Source: Narthecium ossifragum (taxonomy: Eukaryota > Streptophyta > Magnoliopsida > Dioscoreales > Nartheciaceae). Taken from it: DNA of 64,000 nt. Positions 37,200-49,192 of this stretch are shown here, one piece after another. The notes under the pieces are model-generated. The model was given only the letters and a program-made list of their open reading frames with translations. It was not told the origin of the DNA and made no database searches. Within the stretch, counting starts at the first letter, position 1. Every line of letters begins with the position of its first letter. A program made the translations under genes and the position numbers. The stretch spans positions 658,896 through 722,895 of the forward strand of contig OY986963.1 of assembly GCA_963920575.1 (NCBI GenBank), given 5' to 3'.

Positions 37200-39953
37200 A
37201 AAAGAACCACACAGTTGAGCTTTCTCACCTCCCCTCCTAGTTTCTTTTCCTCTTCCGGAAATGAAAATTATGGGGTAGATTCTCTGATTCTCTCATTTGA
37301 AAAATCAGCAAAAATCAAGAAAAATGCGTTTAATGAGCAAACTAACTAACTCATATTTGCTTATTGGATGATAGGCATCTTCTGCCCATCATAATTTTAT
37401 CTTCTGATGGCATTCCCACGTGAACTGCTATTCCTGTGAGTATATGTTTATAATTCTCTGATGCCACCTGTCCCTTCGGATAAGAGTAGCATCAGTGATC
37501 AGAAGCTGCTCGAGAACATCAGTTGGAAGTAGTTTTGTATTTTTTTTCATTCATGTAGAAGCCTGATGGCTCATGTCTTTGGTGAGGTGCAATTAACCCG
37601 TAGTTATTGTCTGGAAACTGTCAACTGGGTCTGAACCCTGAGCCCATGACTTTGGAACTGCAAGCGGCCTGATGGATGAGTCCATGGTCTGAATAGCTCA
37701 CTCAAACGTTAACATCTTCCAAAAGTCTCTCACTTATGCTGTTGCTAATCTATTGCTTTCTGTTATACTGCTACTTCTTAGCTATATACCTTTGAGATCG
37801 AAGTATTATTTTGGACAAATTTCAAGTCCGTGAATGACTAGCATCAATCTGGTTGATGGACTGTGGCTACGTATGTAACTCATTGCATCAGTTATACATA
37901 CAACAATAAATTACAGGGAGGATTAATGAGCAGCTGTATATTTGTTCGGAGATGAGGCTTTGCAGGAAGAGGAAGCCATACAAAGGACATCACTTTGCCT
38001 TGTGTTGCATTTCTCCAAGTTACTCCATTCTTTTCTCTTTCCTCTAAAAGGATCTCCTCCTCTCAAGGATCTCCCTAGCAGCCTTCTCATATCCCCTTTG
38101 CGACTATCTTTCTAGAGAGGAATATTTCCATTAATATTTCCTTAATGGAATGAAACTAATGAGGGTTAAAGCGAGAGTTGCATCATTGTATCACTAAATT
38201 GCTCGCTTTGTTGGTGGTTAATGAGGGTTAATTGTACTTCCAGTGATTTGTATCGAGGCGCTGCTTTTATGGTCCACGGAATAGTACGCCACTATTCGTA
38301 ATAAAATCTGTATGGTTACATCTACTGTATACTTTGCTACTGCATGGAATTGATGTAGAACTGAACTCCACTGCGTGCGCCAAATAATGATAAAAAAAGA
38401 TACCTTGAACTCTAAGCTTGTGGCATATGAGCCATATAGGGTGAGAATCGGAAGACGTAGGCAATAGTGTGCTACTAAAATACCAAGATTCCCACCTATA
38501 GAAACTTGTACGAGACCCCCGGCGTCATGTATGTTGTACTTATCCCCACTTTTACATGTGAAGAGATTTGACCATCTTATACAAAACACAGCAGGGGCAA
38601 TCCATGAGTTCTGGAAACTACTATGACATTAAAGCTTAATCTCATTGGCCGTAATCATCGACCCCATCGTAGGTTACTATTACCATGCAACTTTACTAAA
38701 ATGCAACGGGCAACAAAGATCCTGCCTGCTGCCTCCGATCAAAGGTAATCAAAGCCAAGGGTATTAATCAATCCAATCATATGCCCACTTTTCCGTATAT
38801 ATTGTCTCTTGACTACCCCTTTCTTGGAGGAGAAGAACTTGGAAAACCACTTTGGCCAAAGGCTGCCTCCGTCCGATCTTGCCACGTGGAAAAGCCATCG
38901 GATGGATCGCCGCCTCCTTTCCTTCCATGTCTTTACTCTTTAACCCCCCTGGCTTTTTCAAAATCCGCGACTCATTCTGCTATTCCAAGCTGCGTTCTTT
39001 AAGAACAGCAGAGATGAGAAGAATATAAGAAAGCATCGGGGAGGTGGATATCATTCATTAATCCATCCCCCCCCCCCCCCCCCCCTCTCAACCCATACAT
39101 AAGCTGTTCCCCCGGAGATCTCATCTCGATAAAGCTAAAGCCGGTCGCCGGCTGTGCCGGTGGCAGGCGTACGGTCCTGATGTGATTTTGGTGCGCTATG
39201 GTTCGAATGATCTATTGCAATTAAAATAAGAAGTTAGGGGCTTGTAATACTTTGGCTTCTTCTTCTCCTTTGGGATTGGAGACCTTGAGAACAGCCACAT
39301 TGTGTCATTTGGTCCAGTTATTTATAGTAAATTCCCATCGAGGTCCAGTGACAATAGTAGAAGTATAATAATGATAATAAATAATAGGGACCGTGGTTGT
39401 CCTAGGATTAGACAAGTCAGGTCAAACGAGAAATACGTCAAATTCCCTTATACGCATCCTTAAGTAATTAATTCTCCGACCGGACGAACGATTGGTGAAT
39501 CTCGGCCGTCCAACTGATGTGTCGTCCGTAGCTGCACTCCATCTGCCTGCCATTTGATTTGTGACAACGGCTAGGTACAACAGGCTGGAGCTGCCGCAGG
39601 CGCGCACGAAGGCCCATTAATCCAACGGTTGGGATCATTCAATGCGGGGGTCCACGTGTGACCGGATTCATCGGACCGGCGCCCATCGATCGAGACGCCC
39701 GCAGCGCATAGATAGATCTCTGTCGTCCTTCTGGAGTCTGAGTCTGCTCTATCCTGCGATTCCTGCCGTCTGATCAGTGAACCATCTGACGACAAGACGA
39801 CTCATTCCTGGGGAGGAGTTACTCGGAGATCGGACGGTCATTATCCCATCAGTGGCATTGCAGTTATTATCTGGTCGGTAGACGGTAATTGGTAAGGAGA
39901 AGCCGAGCGTAGACGGCGGTTGACGGAAAAGGTAACGGCACGTTATGTTGGAC
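37200..39953 (+). other. Intergenic between PAM68-like and BRX-like genes
   Basis: About 2.7 kb without a recognisable gene. The minus-strand open frame 38218-38589 has no domain I recognise. A run of 19 C lies at 39067-39085. The right 600 bases are GC-richer and probably distal promoter of the BRX-like gene. Confidence 0.5.
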
Positions 39954-39962
39954 CTATAAATG
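39954..39962 (+). promoter_or_regulatory. TATA box of the BRX-like gene
   Basis: CTATAAATG is followed by a (GA)n-containing leader at about 40124-40149. The coding start is 1.3 kb downstream, but donors near 40205 and an acceptor ending at 41240 imply that most of this is leader intron. Confidence 0.5.
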
Positions 39963-41261
39963 AGCCAAGTGGTGACGGGCTTGTGTTCTTCGTTAGTCGT
40001 TACGGTCGGAGACGGAGGAATTGGTGTCAGAAAGCGGGAAATATCCGTTTTTGTACTTGAAATTAATTCCCCAAAGTCTCGCCGCGATCTCGCAGGCATT
40101 TCGATCTCTCTATCGTTGTTCTAAGGAGAGAGAGAGAGAAAGAGAGAGGGAGTTAGGGTTTCTCTTCGGAGCTCGGAGCCAAGATCCAAGGAGACAACGA
40201 TCGAGGTGATCCAATCTCTCCTATTGTACATTGCGATGTTCCACTTTGAAGAATGTTATTTGAATCTTTATCGACTTGTTTGATTCTTGATCGGTTTCAT
40301 TTTTCGCCATTTCCAGGTTCCCTCTCTGCGTGTTTCTTAGGGTTCTTCAGTAGAACAGGTACGAACGTAGACCTAGAAATTAAAACCTTTTGTTAGCGAC
40401 CATGATTGAAGGAATCGAGAGGTAGCTAGTTATATACTTATATGTATCTCCATTGTGGATCCATTTCTTTCCACTTTTGGCTCGCTTTAGCATTAGTTTA
40501 TTTGGCAATTATTGCTCTATTTTTCGTCTTTTTCTATCCCGGATGGAATTAAATTCCATCGCTGTAGCTCCAACTGTGCTTCTGCGCTTTATGTCTGCCA
40601 TTTTAATTTATCCATATCTATATCGTGGGGATGGGCGAGAAGGGTTTGTTGGCCAGCAGAAGGCAAGCAGCAGCAGCAGCAGTACTACTAGGTACCAGCT
40701 AAGCTAAGGAGACCTAGCAGACACAGCGATCAGAGAGATTCCAAAGCCTGATCACTGACCCCACCAACTACCATCGTCCCACCTCCTCCTCCTCCTCCTG
40801 CTCATCCTCCTCCTCCTCAGGTTTCCTCGGTCTTCGTGTGCCTCTCTATAAACAATCCATTAAATCCATCAGAAGAACCTTCTCCTCCTCCGCGCCATAT
40901 CTACTCGATTTGTTTGCAGTCCTAGTTAGCTATTAAAGTAGATTCCTCCAAAATAACACGCGTACTACTATATACATGCTCCCGTACTGAAATCGCCTAA
41001 TTTTTTTTTTTTGGCCTTTTGAATCTAAGCATCCCCAGCATATATAGATTAGTTTTGATATCAGTTCGTCATATCGTTATCACGTTTCCCGATTGGTTTT
41101 CTTTATAATGCCATCAATACGTTTGTTCCTCGTGATCGATTTCTCCTTGCCTATTTCCTATTAAATTTCAAGGATGAGGTGATGGGTCCACCAGGCGGCC
41201 CACGGATGTAACAGGGCAAATTGTTCTCTTGTTGTTGCAGGGTTGGTTTCGTCAGGGCGAG

Positions 41262-44200
41262 ATGCTGACCTGCATCGCGTGTTCGAAGCACGAGCTGGAG
41301 GATGGCGGGGGCGGTGCCACCGCGCGTGCTGCCGCTGGCACCCCAAGTACTAAGGACGCCGTTAAAAGCCTCACCTCTCAGGTCCCTCTCTCTCACACAC
41401 ACACACACACTCTCTCTCTTGTATCACATATATCCAGTTATATATTTTCCATAATTTCCGCACTATTGGTAGAGAAACGAGAGAGCCCCGCTGTTAATAA
41501 CAGTAAAAATCTCACAAAACGAAGAGCGATAAATGAAGATGCGAAAGTGTGACCATTTGGTCCAAGACCAAGAGGAGGGGACGGGAAAACCCAGAGGAGT
41601 AAAAGCAACCGAGCCTGAGGCTGTTTCATAGCTAGAGACGAGCTCTATTTACATAGCCCTGGCTCTGGCTGTTGCTGTGACGGGAAGACAGGCTTTAGTA
41701 ACACGCCTCTCTGTAGCTGGAGCAGGGCACGATCTAGCTTTCTTTTTCTTCTTTCTATTATACCCACTGGTTGTCACTGTATTCACTGAAAGGCCCCTCT
41801 ATGGTCCACTGATAAAAGGAAGCTGGTCAAGTGGAGGACGAGGCTGGGTCCCTTTCTCTCATTCCTTACTTGTTTAGGGCTCGGTGTTCCAAGGAACACA
41901 GGGCTTGTTGGGAGCGAGATAGCTGCTTGTGGGCTTTCTTTTGTGGTGTCTTATGTGCGTCCAAAAAGAGCGGGCGTGGTGGGATTTTGCCCCCCTTTTC
42001 TCTTTATTTGTTGTCGCTTTTTTTTTTCCTTCTTTTATGTCAATCTCCATGCCATTGAGAAGGGAACTTGAAGATGGAACATTAGGCTTGGGAACCGGGT
42101 CTTTTTAAAAAGGAGAGCTCTGATGTAAAGAGATCCGCTGGTTGGATGCTTGGCTTGAATTGGCTGCTGTGTCCCACGGCAAGAATAAAGGAGAGAGAGC
42201 CATCAAGCGGGGTCCCCTTGCTGGCCGCTGGCCTTTCCTGGGCTCCCACTTCTGGGTCTTCTATGGATCCACGGATGCATAATCTATCCTCCATAATAGG
42301 CCTTGTAGACTACAGAACCTATTCGTAGTGGTCCTAGTGGACCTCACTTCTTCCACCGTGCAGCATGAAGTTACTTAAGAGGGGCATTATTTGGTTTACA
42401 AAAAATAGAAAGGAGTTGTTGATGAGCAAACGGGATGAGGCAATTTGGTGGGTGGGAGTGGGATAGAGAGGATGGGTCCCGATGGAGTACGATTCGAACT
42501 ATTTTAGTTTCCATGGGTTCATCCTCATCATTGCATGATTTAGTGTTGCACATTAGAGGGATTAATTGCGGAAAGCTTTCTCATGTGCAACATTTAAGAA
42601 GACAATAGAAGAATCAGACTAGCCGTTATCAACTACCATCCTAACATTAGGATCACTATATGCGAATTGGAGGTGTTTGAATTTTCACTGACTTTTCAAA
42701 CATTATATGTCTACAAGCGTATATGTTGTAGAAATGGTTTGCTGAGATGGACTGACCATTGGCTAAGCCCTCTTTACTCTAAACCCTGCAATAATATATG
42801 CTTGTTTATTCTCCATATATACTTTTATATTTTAAGAAGCCTTAACCTCGTCATCAATGTAGAGCTCATTTGCAATTTGGCTGTTACTCCTTTGAATAAA
42901 CTGAGATAGCTCGTTAAGTAATTGCTCCAGGGGAAGGATTAATTCGTTAAGACAGTTGCAGGATTTGGTGCTCGACCTGAGCTATTTTCTCTTTTTGCAG
43001 CTAAAGGACATGGTGTTGAAGTTCTCAGGAGCTTATAGGCAATGCAAGCCAGGTGGCTCGTCCTCCACCTCCTACCGAAACAAGAGCCACTTCCACAATC
43101 GCCGTGGCCCCTTTCCTGCTGATCTTGACGACGATGGAGCATCAGATGGCGGCGGTCAGTACACCTTCCTACGTTCAGCAAGCTCAAGTTCAATGCCCGC
43201 GTGGGACTTCTCGAGCCTTGCCCATGGCGGGGAGGCACACAAACCAAAGTGGATCCCAGGCATGGGGATCCCTCCTATGGAGGATGCAGTATTGGAGGAA
43301 GACAACGGCGAGCCCAAGGAGTGGACGGCCCAGGTGGAACCTGGTGTGCAGATCACCTTTGTCTCTCTCCCCGGTGGTGCAGGGAATGATCTCAAACGCA
43401 TTAGATTCAAGTTCGTCTTCCCTTGACCATGCTAATTTCGCTCCTAGTCAATTTTTAGTTGTTATTCTTGCTCACTTGTTAATATTCATTAATCTCCCTC
43501 ATAATACTGCATGCATAGCCGGGAGATGTTCAATAAGTGGCAAGCACAGAGGTGGTGGGGCGAAAACTTCGACCGCGTCATGGAGCTATATAATGTGCAG
43601 AGATTTAATCGCCAGGCCCTCACAACACCAGCCAGGTCTGATGATGGTGAGGTTAGTAGCATCACTCATCTCTGCCATTGTGCTAGCAAATTTGTGTCCT
43701 TGCTTTTCTTTACTCCTTTCTATGTTGTCAAGTGCCATCTGTAGCTCTATATGCTGTACCAAATGAAATCTTTTTAGCAGCTTCTACTTGTACATTGCAG
43801 TAAAAAGGCAATCCCTCAGTCTACAAACAGCTACACCTCCTGCTATATGCCTATATAGAAGGACTAGTTTAGCTAAGAAAGCCAACACATGTTGCTAACA
43901 TGATGTAATAGTCGTCTTCATTGTTTGTTTGCAGAGGGAATCATCTTACTCGCGTGTTGGTTCTACGAGGGAGAGCCCCATCACCCCTCCATTGGGCAAG
44001 GACCGGTTGTTCAGAAACTCCAGCAGGCACCCGACGAGCTCTTCGAGAGGAGGGTACTTCCCTTCGGTACCAGATCCTACTGAACACATCCTACAGCACC
44101 ACTTCAACCCAGCTGTGGCTGCTGGCGGCACCAGTACTGCCTCTGGCATCTCAGGGATTAGAGGCGAGACGTCATCCATAGATGCGTCTAGGACAACGAC

Positions 44201-44638
44201 GTCCTCTAGAGAAGAGGCCTCCATCTCCATCAGCAATGCTAGTGACTTGGAGATGACTGAGTGGGTGGAGCAAGACGAGCCCGGAGTATATATTACTATC
44301 AGAGAACTGGGGGATGGCACGAGAGAGCTGCGCCGCGTCCGATTCAGGTAATGAGCGCTCTAGATCATATCCCATGCATGTGATCTTTGAAACTACTAAA
44401 TCTCTTCCTGATTTATCATGTCCGGTCGAAATCGCATCGCAAGAGCTTCATTCAGCCCATTTCTTTCAAAAATTTTCTCTCTTGTACGTACGATTCTACT
44501 GAACGAAGCGTGTTGATATTAAGCCCAATTACCTCTCTCTCTCTCTTGTTGTTTTGCAGCCGGGAGAAATTTGGCGAGGTGCATGCCAAGCTGTGGTGGG
44601 AAGAAAATAGAGAGAGAATACAAGCGCAATACCTTTAG
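41262..44638 (+). CDS. BRX-like: BREVIS RADIX-like protein (two BRX domains)
   Basis: Five exons, 41262-41381, 43001-43410, 43519-43651, 43935-44347 and 44560-44638, join in frame to 384 residues. The N terminus MLTCIACSKHELEDG has the paired cysteines that are palmitoylated in BRX proteins for plasma-membrane attachment. A second conserved block spans the first intron (KDAVKSLTSQLKDMVLKFSG, then AYRQCKP). BRX domain 1 is about residues 146-205 (EWTAQVEPGVQITFVSLPGG, then KWQAQRWWGENFDRVMELYN). BRX domain 2 is about 325-384 (EWVEQDEPGVYITIRELGDG, then AKLWWEENRERIQ). BRX family proteins control auxin-dependent protophloem and root growth and cell polarity with PAX-type kinases. Both BRX domains are split by an intron at the same place (IRF/SRE), which supports origin by domain duplication. 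A leader intron ends at 41240. Intron 1 carries a (CA)n(CT)n tract at about 41393-41420. Confidence 0.95.
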
Positions 44639-44811
44639 GAATTGACCTGCCTTCTACGTACTTGTTTGTTTTGGGACCTCAAGAAAAGGGAAAAGGTAGA
44701 GGTGATTATAAGGAAAAAAAAAACAGGGGAAATATAACTAGCTAGGGCATAAGATTAGAAAGATAGTAGATTCTGTTTTTTCTTAACTTGTGTTTATGGC
44801 AGTCACCTGCC

Positions 44812-45374
44812 TTCCATCGTTTGCTACAACCGTCGTTATCGACATCATCTTCTATGTATGCTCGTCTTGCCATCTGACAAAAAATCAACTGGATGCATGT
44901 TCTGGTAATAAACTGAAGCTTGCTTTGCACAAGCACTGCTGCATAAATGCTCATCTATCCCAAGAGTTAGGAACTTCTACATGCACCACCCATTCAACCA
45001 AACAAAGTATACATATTAAGCTCTGCTCTAATGCCCAAGATTAAAATGTTCAAGCCCAGAAACTTCTCCTACAGCCCAACTCTTTTTAGGTCGACCAGAG
45101 TGCTGCTTAAACTCATCAATTTGTAATCCACTGAGCTCTCTCGGATGAATGATGGTAAAATGCTGAGTAGCCAGAACACAGGAGGGAAAGGCCATATACT
45201 ACAATAAATGCAAGACATTCCACCCACCTCAGTAACTTGAACGAATGATAGCTCTAGAAAACAAGACCAACTACTGAATTTCTTCAATAACTATCGAAAA
45301 AACAGAAATAATAAATGAATATAGGCTTAAGAAAGTTGTGGGATTCAGATTACCTATTGAGTCGCTGAATAAGA
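44812..45374 (+). repeat. Diverged copy of the 3' flank of the MHK-like kinase gene (left copy)
   Basis: This stretch aligns in the same orientation with 49193-50076, which is the 3' UTR and downstream flank of the minus-strand kinase gene. Shared blocks include CTATCCCAAGAGTTAGGAA, AAGCTCTGCTCTAATGC, CTACAATAAATGCAAGAC and ACGAATGATAGCTCTAGAAA. No kinase coding sequence accompanies this copy. The right copy carries two extra insertions. Confidence 0.8.
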
Positions 45375-45894
45375 AAACACTAATAAATCATCTAATACTC
45401 ATTAGCTCCTAGGAGACGCTCTAATCACTTAATCCAAAAACTTAAACCGTTGGGACGATTCATCACACATGAATATTGAATTTAGGGAGCGGTGTACCCT
45501 TTCTTCATGTGATCTTATAGACGGTGGCATGGTATTCTCGGGGAGATCGAGTACTTTAAAATTTTCAGTTTTGAATCATGTTGCATAATTTGTTGAATTC
45601 GATGACAAATTGTATTATTTTAATTCTTATGTATTTGAGAAAGTTGTATCATTCAAATATTGTAATTTTGAGCATTGTAATAAGTAGTTTTTTTATGTAA
45701 TATATTATTGTATCGATTAAGTCTTGCGTCACAGGTTTGGTTCGAGTTAGGTTAGTCCACCCCTCGACCTGGATGTGTTTTCTGAATCGGAGTGTGGCTT
45801 AAGTCGTTGGGATGATTCATCACACGTGAATATTGAATTTAAGGAACGGCTAAAGTGACTATTGGATGGAACAAGATTTAAATCCAAAACCTCT

Positions 45895-46559
45895 GCTCTA
45901 ATACCAGATGAGACACTCTAATCACTCAACTCAAAAGTTTAAGCTGTTAGAAGATTAAGAGTTAATGCCGTTAGAAAAGGGAGAGTTAATAAATATATAG
46001 TCTAACACGCTCTTTTACATGTGGCATGACTGGACACTATATATGGCGCGGGGTAAACGTGAGATCTCTCGCCGGGAAAGACAACCGACCTCTCTATGGG
46101 AGAGACAACCAGAGAGGAGAAAACAACCCGAATTTTTCACTAATCAAAAGTTGTCCCTTACAGACCCTAAAACCTCCTTTTATATGCTAAGGAGAGACCA
46201 ACTCAAACATGGGACTCAAACATTACTTAACTCAACTAAACCCGGAATTAAGGAGAAGAAAACCGATTAGAAATAAGAAACATACTAAAAATAGAAAGAC
46301 CGATAAACTACCTAAAAAGAAAAAAATTTCACTAAAACGGAATTTTAAACCATAAGGAAAAGGAATCTGGAGATTTGGAGGTCAAGGTCATGGAGAGATC
46401 TTCGATCGGACATCGGGGACGAAAGTTATGCCCATCCGACGATCACGGTCGTACGGAGATATGAGTCGGACGGATGGAGTTCAAACGCGTCCGGATCGTT
46501 TAGGTATCTGTTCCGGATCGAACTCAGTCAAGTCTGGATCTCGATTTGATCTTGCATCA
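45895..46559 (-). mobile_element. LTR retroelement end: 651-bp LTR plus tRNA-Met-type primer-binding site, minus orientation
   Basis: On the minus strand an LTR runs from TGATGCAAG (46559) to GTGTCTCA (45909). Two bases later comes TGGTATTAGAGC (45906-45895), one mismatch from the initiator-Met primer-binding site TGGTATCAGAGC. A TATA-like CATATAAAAGGAGG lies inside the LTR (near 46171-46184). TG...CA ends and the 2-base spacing fit well. The internal region is nearly absent, and a second partial match to the LTR/leader junction lies at about 45412-45495. The rest of the element seems lost or rearranged. The PBS type suggests a Copia or similar element. Confidence 0.7.
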
Positions 46560-47236
46560 ATATATCTATTAACTCTTCATCTCCGGATGATTTAAGCTTT
46601 TTTTCTTCCACTCATTCGTACCCATCACAAACATGCCATAGCCCGACATTTCCGGCACAAAAGCAAACGAGACCATAATCTTGATGTCGTGCTTGCATGC
46701 CAAGGACGAATTGCGTCCCTTTTGAGATAGTAGCCAAATGCTACCAGATCGAAACCCTAGCTATTACGCATGCTCTGAGCCTTCTTTTGTGCTCTTCCAA
46801 AAAGAGGAAGATCTTCTCCTCTGTAACTTCCAACATGACGTACCGCCAGAAGTGTTGAACCATGGAGTTTAAACGTCCCAACAGATATACTGCCATCCTC
46901 ACCAGCCAGAAGATATTTCCCCGAATATAGCCCAAGGGACAAACTAATAAAATATATAAATTACGGTTCTCAGGTAAACTAATACCGACGTGGGCATGGG
47001 AGACATATCTGGTAAATATTTTCACTAGAGATTTATTTTAATAATATTTTTATTAATATAATATTATTTTTTATAAAAAAATCCAAAAAAATAAAGAAAA
47101 TTACTTGATCGCTGATACGTACATGCAACCATCGGAGAGAGCTAGTCCATACGCCGCTATTGTTTTAAATCCGAGCTTTGGTTTATCAACCTTTAATTCC
47201 TCTTTAAACCCTCTCCACATCACTTAGCGGCCGTAC
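46560..47236. other. Spacer with a possible degenerate exon-like fragment
   Basis: The minus-strand frame at about 46942-46757 reads LYSGKYLLAGEDGSISVGTF with flanking in-frame residues, which looks like a piece of a beta-propeller-type protein. It has no start, stop or flanking exons in context. It may be a captured gene fragment or coincidence. Confidence 0.3.
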
Positions 47237-47775
47237 CAATTGTTTCAGCGGCGTCCACACGATGGTTTTGATAAGCGCCGCTAATCTCGCCGCTAAAAGC
47301 CTTTTCCATTTCCCCGCAGCACAAAATGACTTTTAGTGGCGACATCAGCGGCGCCGACTGAAATTGTCGCCGCTAAAACAATTACGGCACCCGTGCAGCC
47401 GCCATTAAAGTAATCGGTAGTCATCGGTATTGCCGCTAAATGTTGTATATTGTGTATATAGTAAAATAAACAGTTTCCCTACTCCAATCCTTCGTCTCCT
47501 CTCGCATATGTGATGTTAAGGAAAGATCTAATGGATTGGAATTTGGAACCGTGGATGTTATAAGTACTGTGGATGGGTCCATATCTGATGGAACTCCTAT
47601 ATATATCTATATACGTATAATGGGAAGAAAAAGAGATGAGACCGAAACAGAATTGTATTACCTTAAATCTTACGTACCTTGCTGCATGCCTTTCCTCATG
47701 TCATGTGCAGGGTTTCGTTCCGTATATATAAGCTATAGCTTGTACGGGGCTAACTACATATACAGTTACATAGAT

Positions 47776-47821
<46 letters not shown>

Positions 47822-48262
47822 CAAAGATCGATGATAAAACAAGATCGAGAGGGAATCCTAGAAGCAGGAGCCTCCCAGGGACACTGGTGCGTAGGGAAAC
47901 TATTTATTTTGCTATATAAATTAATAATACAACATCTATCTTATAAAATAAGATTTTATAAGATGACATCTGAATTATATACACCTATATACACATGATT
48001 GATGCATACGTGACGGAAAGAGAGAGAGGGAGAGAAAGAGCGGGGTAGTGGCCGGATGATTACCGTGCCTTATCTAGTCCTATATATAGATTTAGCAGCA
48101 ATACCTATGGCTTTAACGACAGCGGCACGGGTACTGCTATTGTTTTAGCAGTGACAATTCCAGGAAGCACCGCTAAATGTCATTTTGCACCGCGTAAAGG
48201 GGAAAAGCTTTTAGCGGCGTGATTAGCGGCGCTTATCAAAATTGTCGCCGCTAAAACAATAT
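47237..48262. mobile_element. Foldback element with about 200-bp GCCGCTAAA-rich inverted arms
   Basis: The arms 47237-47450 and 48090-48262 are diverged reverse complements of each other (shared core TTTTGATAAGCGCCGCTAAT and GCACAAAATGAC-type blocks). Both are full of GCCGCTAAA / TTTAGCGGC motifs, the kind of subterminal repetition seen in CACTA elements. No CACTA terminus was found at the outer ends. The interior of about 640 bp is AT-rich and contains a (GA)n run at about 47780-47819. No transposase is encoded. Confidence 0.7.
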
Positions 48263-48305
48263 CGGAGCGCATGTTGACGTCGGTGAAGCCATTGGTACGG
48301 CCACC

Positions 48306-48448
48306 GGGGCATGTTTGGCGACAACAAAATCCATGGAATCCACCATCCTCGTCCAATCATTACATCATTTGCCAGCCGGAATCCGCTCTGCCCGCGGATA
48401 CCATCCACCCGCGGATTCCGCGGATCCTATACCACCAAACGCGTCCTA
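48306..48448. mobile_element. Short MITE-like element
   Basis: About 143 bp between GGGGCATGTTTGG on the left and CCAAACGCGTCC on the right, an imperfect terminal inverted repeat of the GGGCNYGTTTGG type. It also contains an internal short palindrome (CCGCGGA). It abuts the foldback element. No target duplication was seen. Confidence 0.45.
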
Positions 48449-49192
48449 AATGTATTGAATCTGGATCTTCTATCGGGTATATAGCAAATTTAGCTCCCCT
48501 GGTTTTTGCCCTCCTCGAAAGATGTCTGTAAAAGTTTTCTATGTTTACCATCCGGACTATTATCTTTCTCTTGGATGGTTGGATCATGTATCAATATCTA
48601 CTGGTGTATTTAGGTCATGAATTTATTAGAAGAGGCAGGGATACCTGATAAAGCAAAGCTCAGATTTATAATTTTAGCTACGTACTTGGATTAGCTCTCT
48701 CCGATGGTTGGATGGATCAGGGATCAAGTACTGTTCTTTAATTTTTTTGTCTGTTAAATCGTCGCCATTACATAGACAATAACTGGTACATCCCTGCATT
48801 TCATTCTTCTAAATATAACTCTGGATTTTTTTTTCCACAAACCAAAGCATGTATTGTACTAACACTTTGTTTTGCCACGTGCCATTCTGTTGTCTTTTAG
48901 CAGCAGGCTATGTGGGGGAGAAACTCTTGCAGGCAGGCCGGTGGTACACCCCCATCAAATTCGATAATCTATCATGTAAGATTAGGTTTTATGAATCACA
49001 ATCTGATTTATGTATTTGTGACAGCTAAGTCATAAAGAGGGGGCAGTGGATGTGGATGGTTAGGGTAGCAGGAGCGGATGGTTAGACCCACCTAGTATGT
49101 TATATTAGTACTGAGCATTAACACCCTAAAACATCAGAATTGAGTAATTGACGCTACCGCCTGGCTGCTACATATACATATTAATAATTGCC
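48449..49192. other. Intergenic, no gene recognised
   Basis: AT-rich spacer between the foldback/MITE block and the right copy of the duplicated kinase 3' flank. No frames or borders of interest seen. Confidence 0.5.

Noticed and set aside
38218..38589. 123-codon minus-strand frame between PAM68-like and BRX-like genes
   Set aside because: I compared it with Copia reverse transcriptase/RNase H and other common families by eye and found no motif; it lacks splice or promoter context.
47777..47998. Arg/Glu repeat protein frame
   Set aside because: Translation of a (GA)n microsatellite inside the foldback element.
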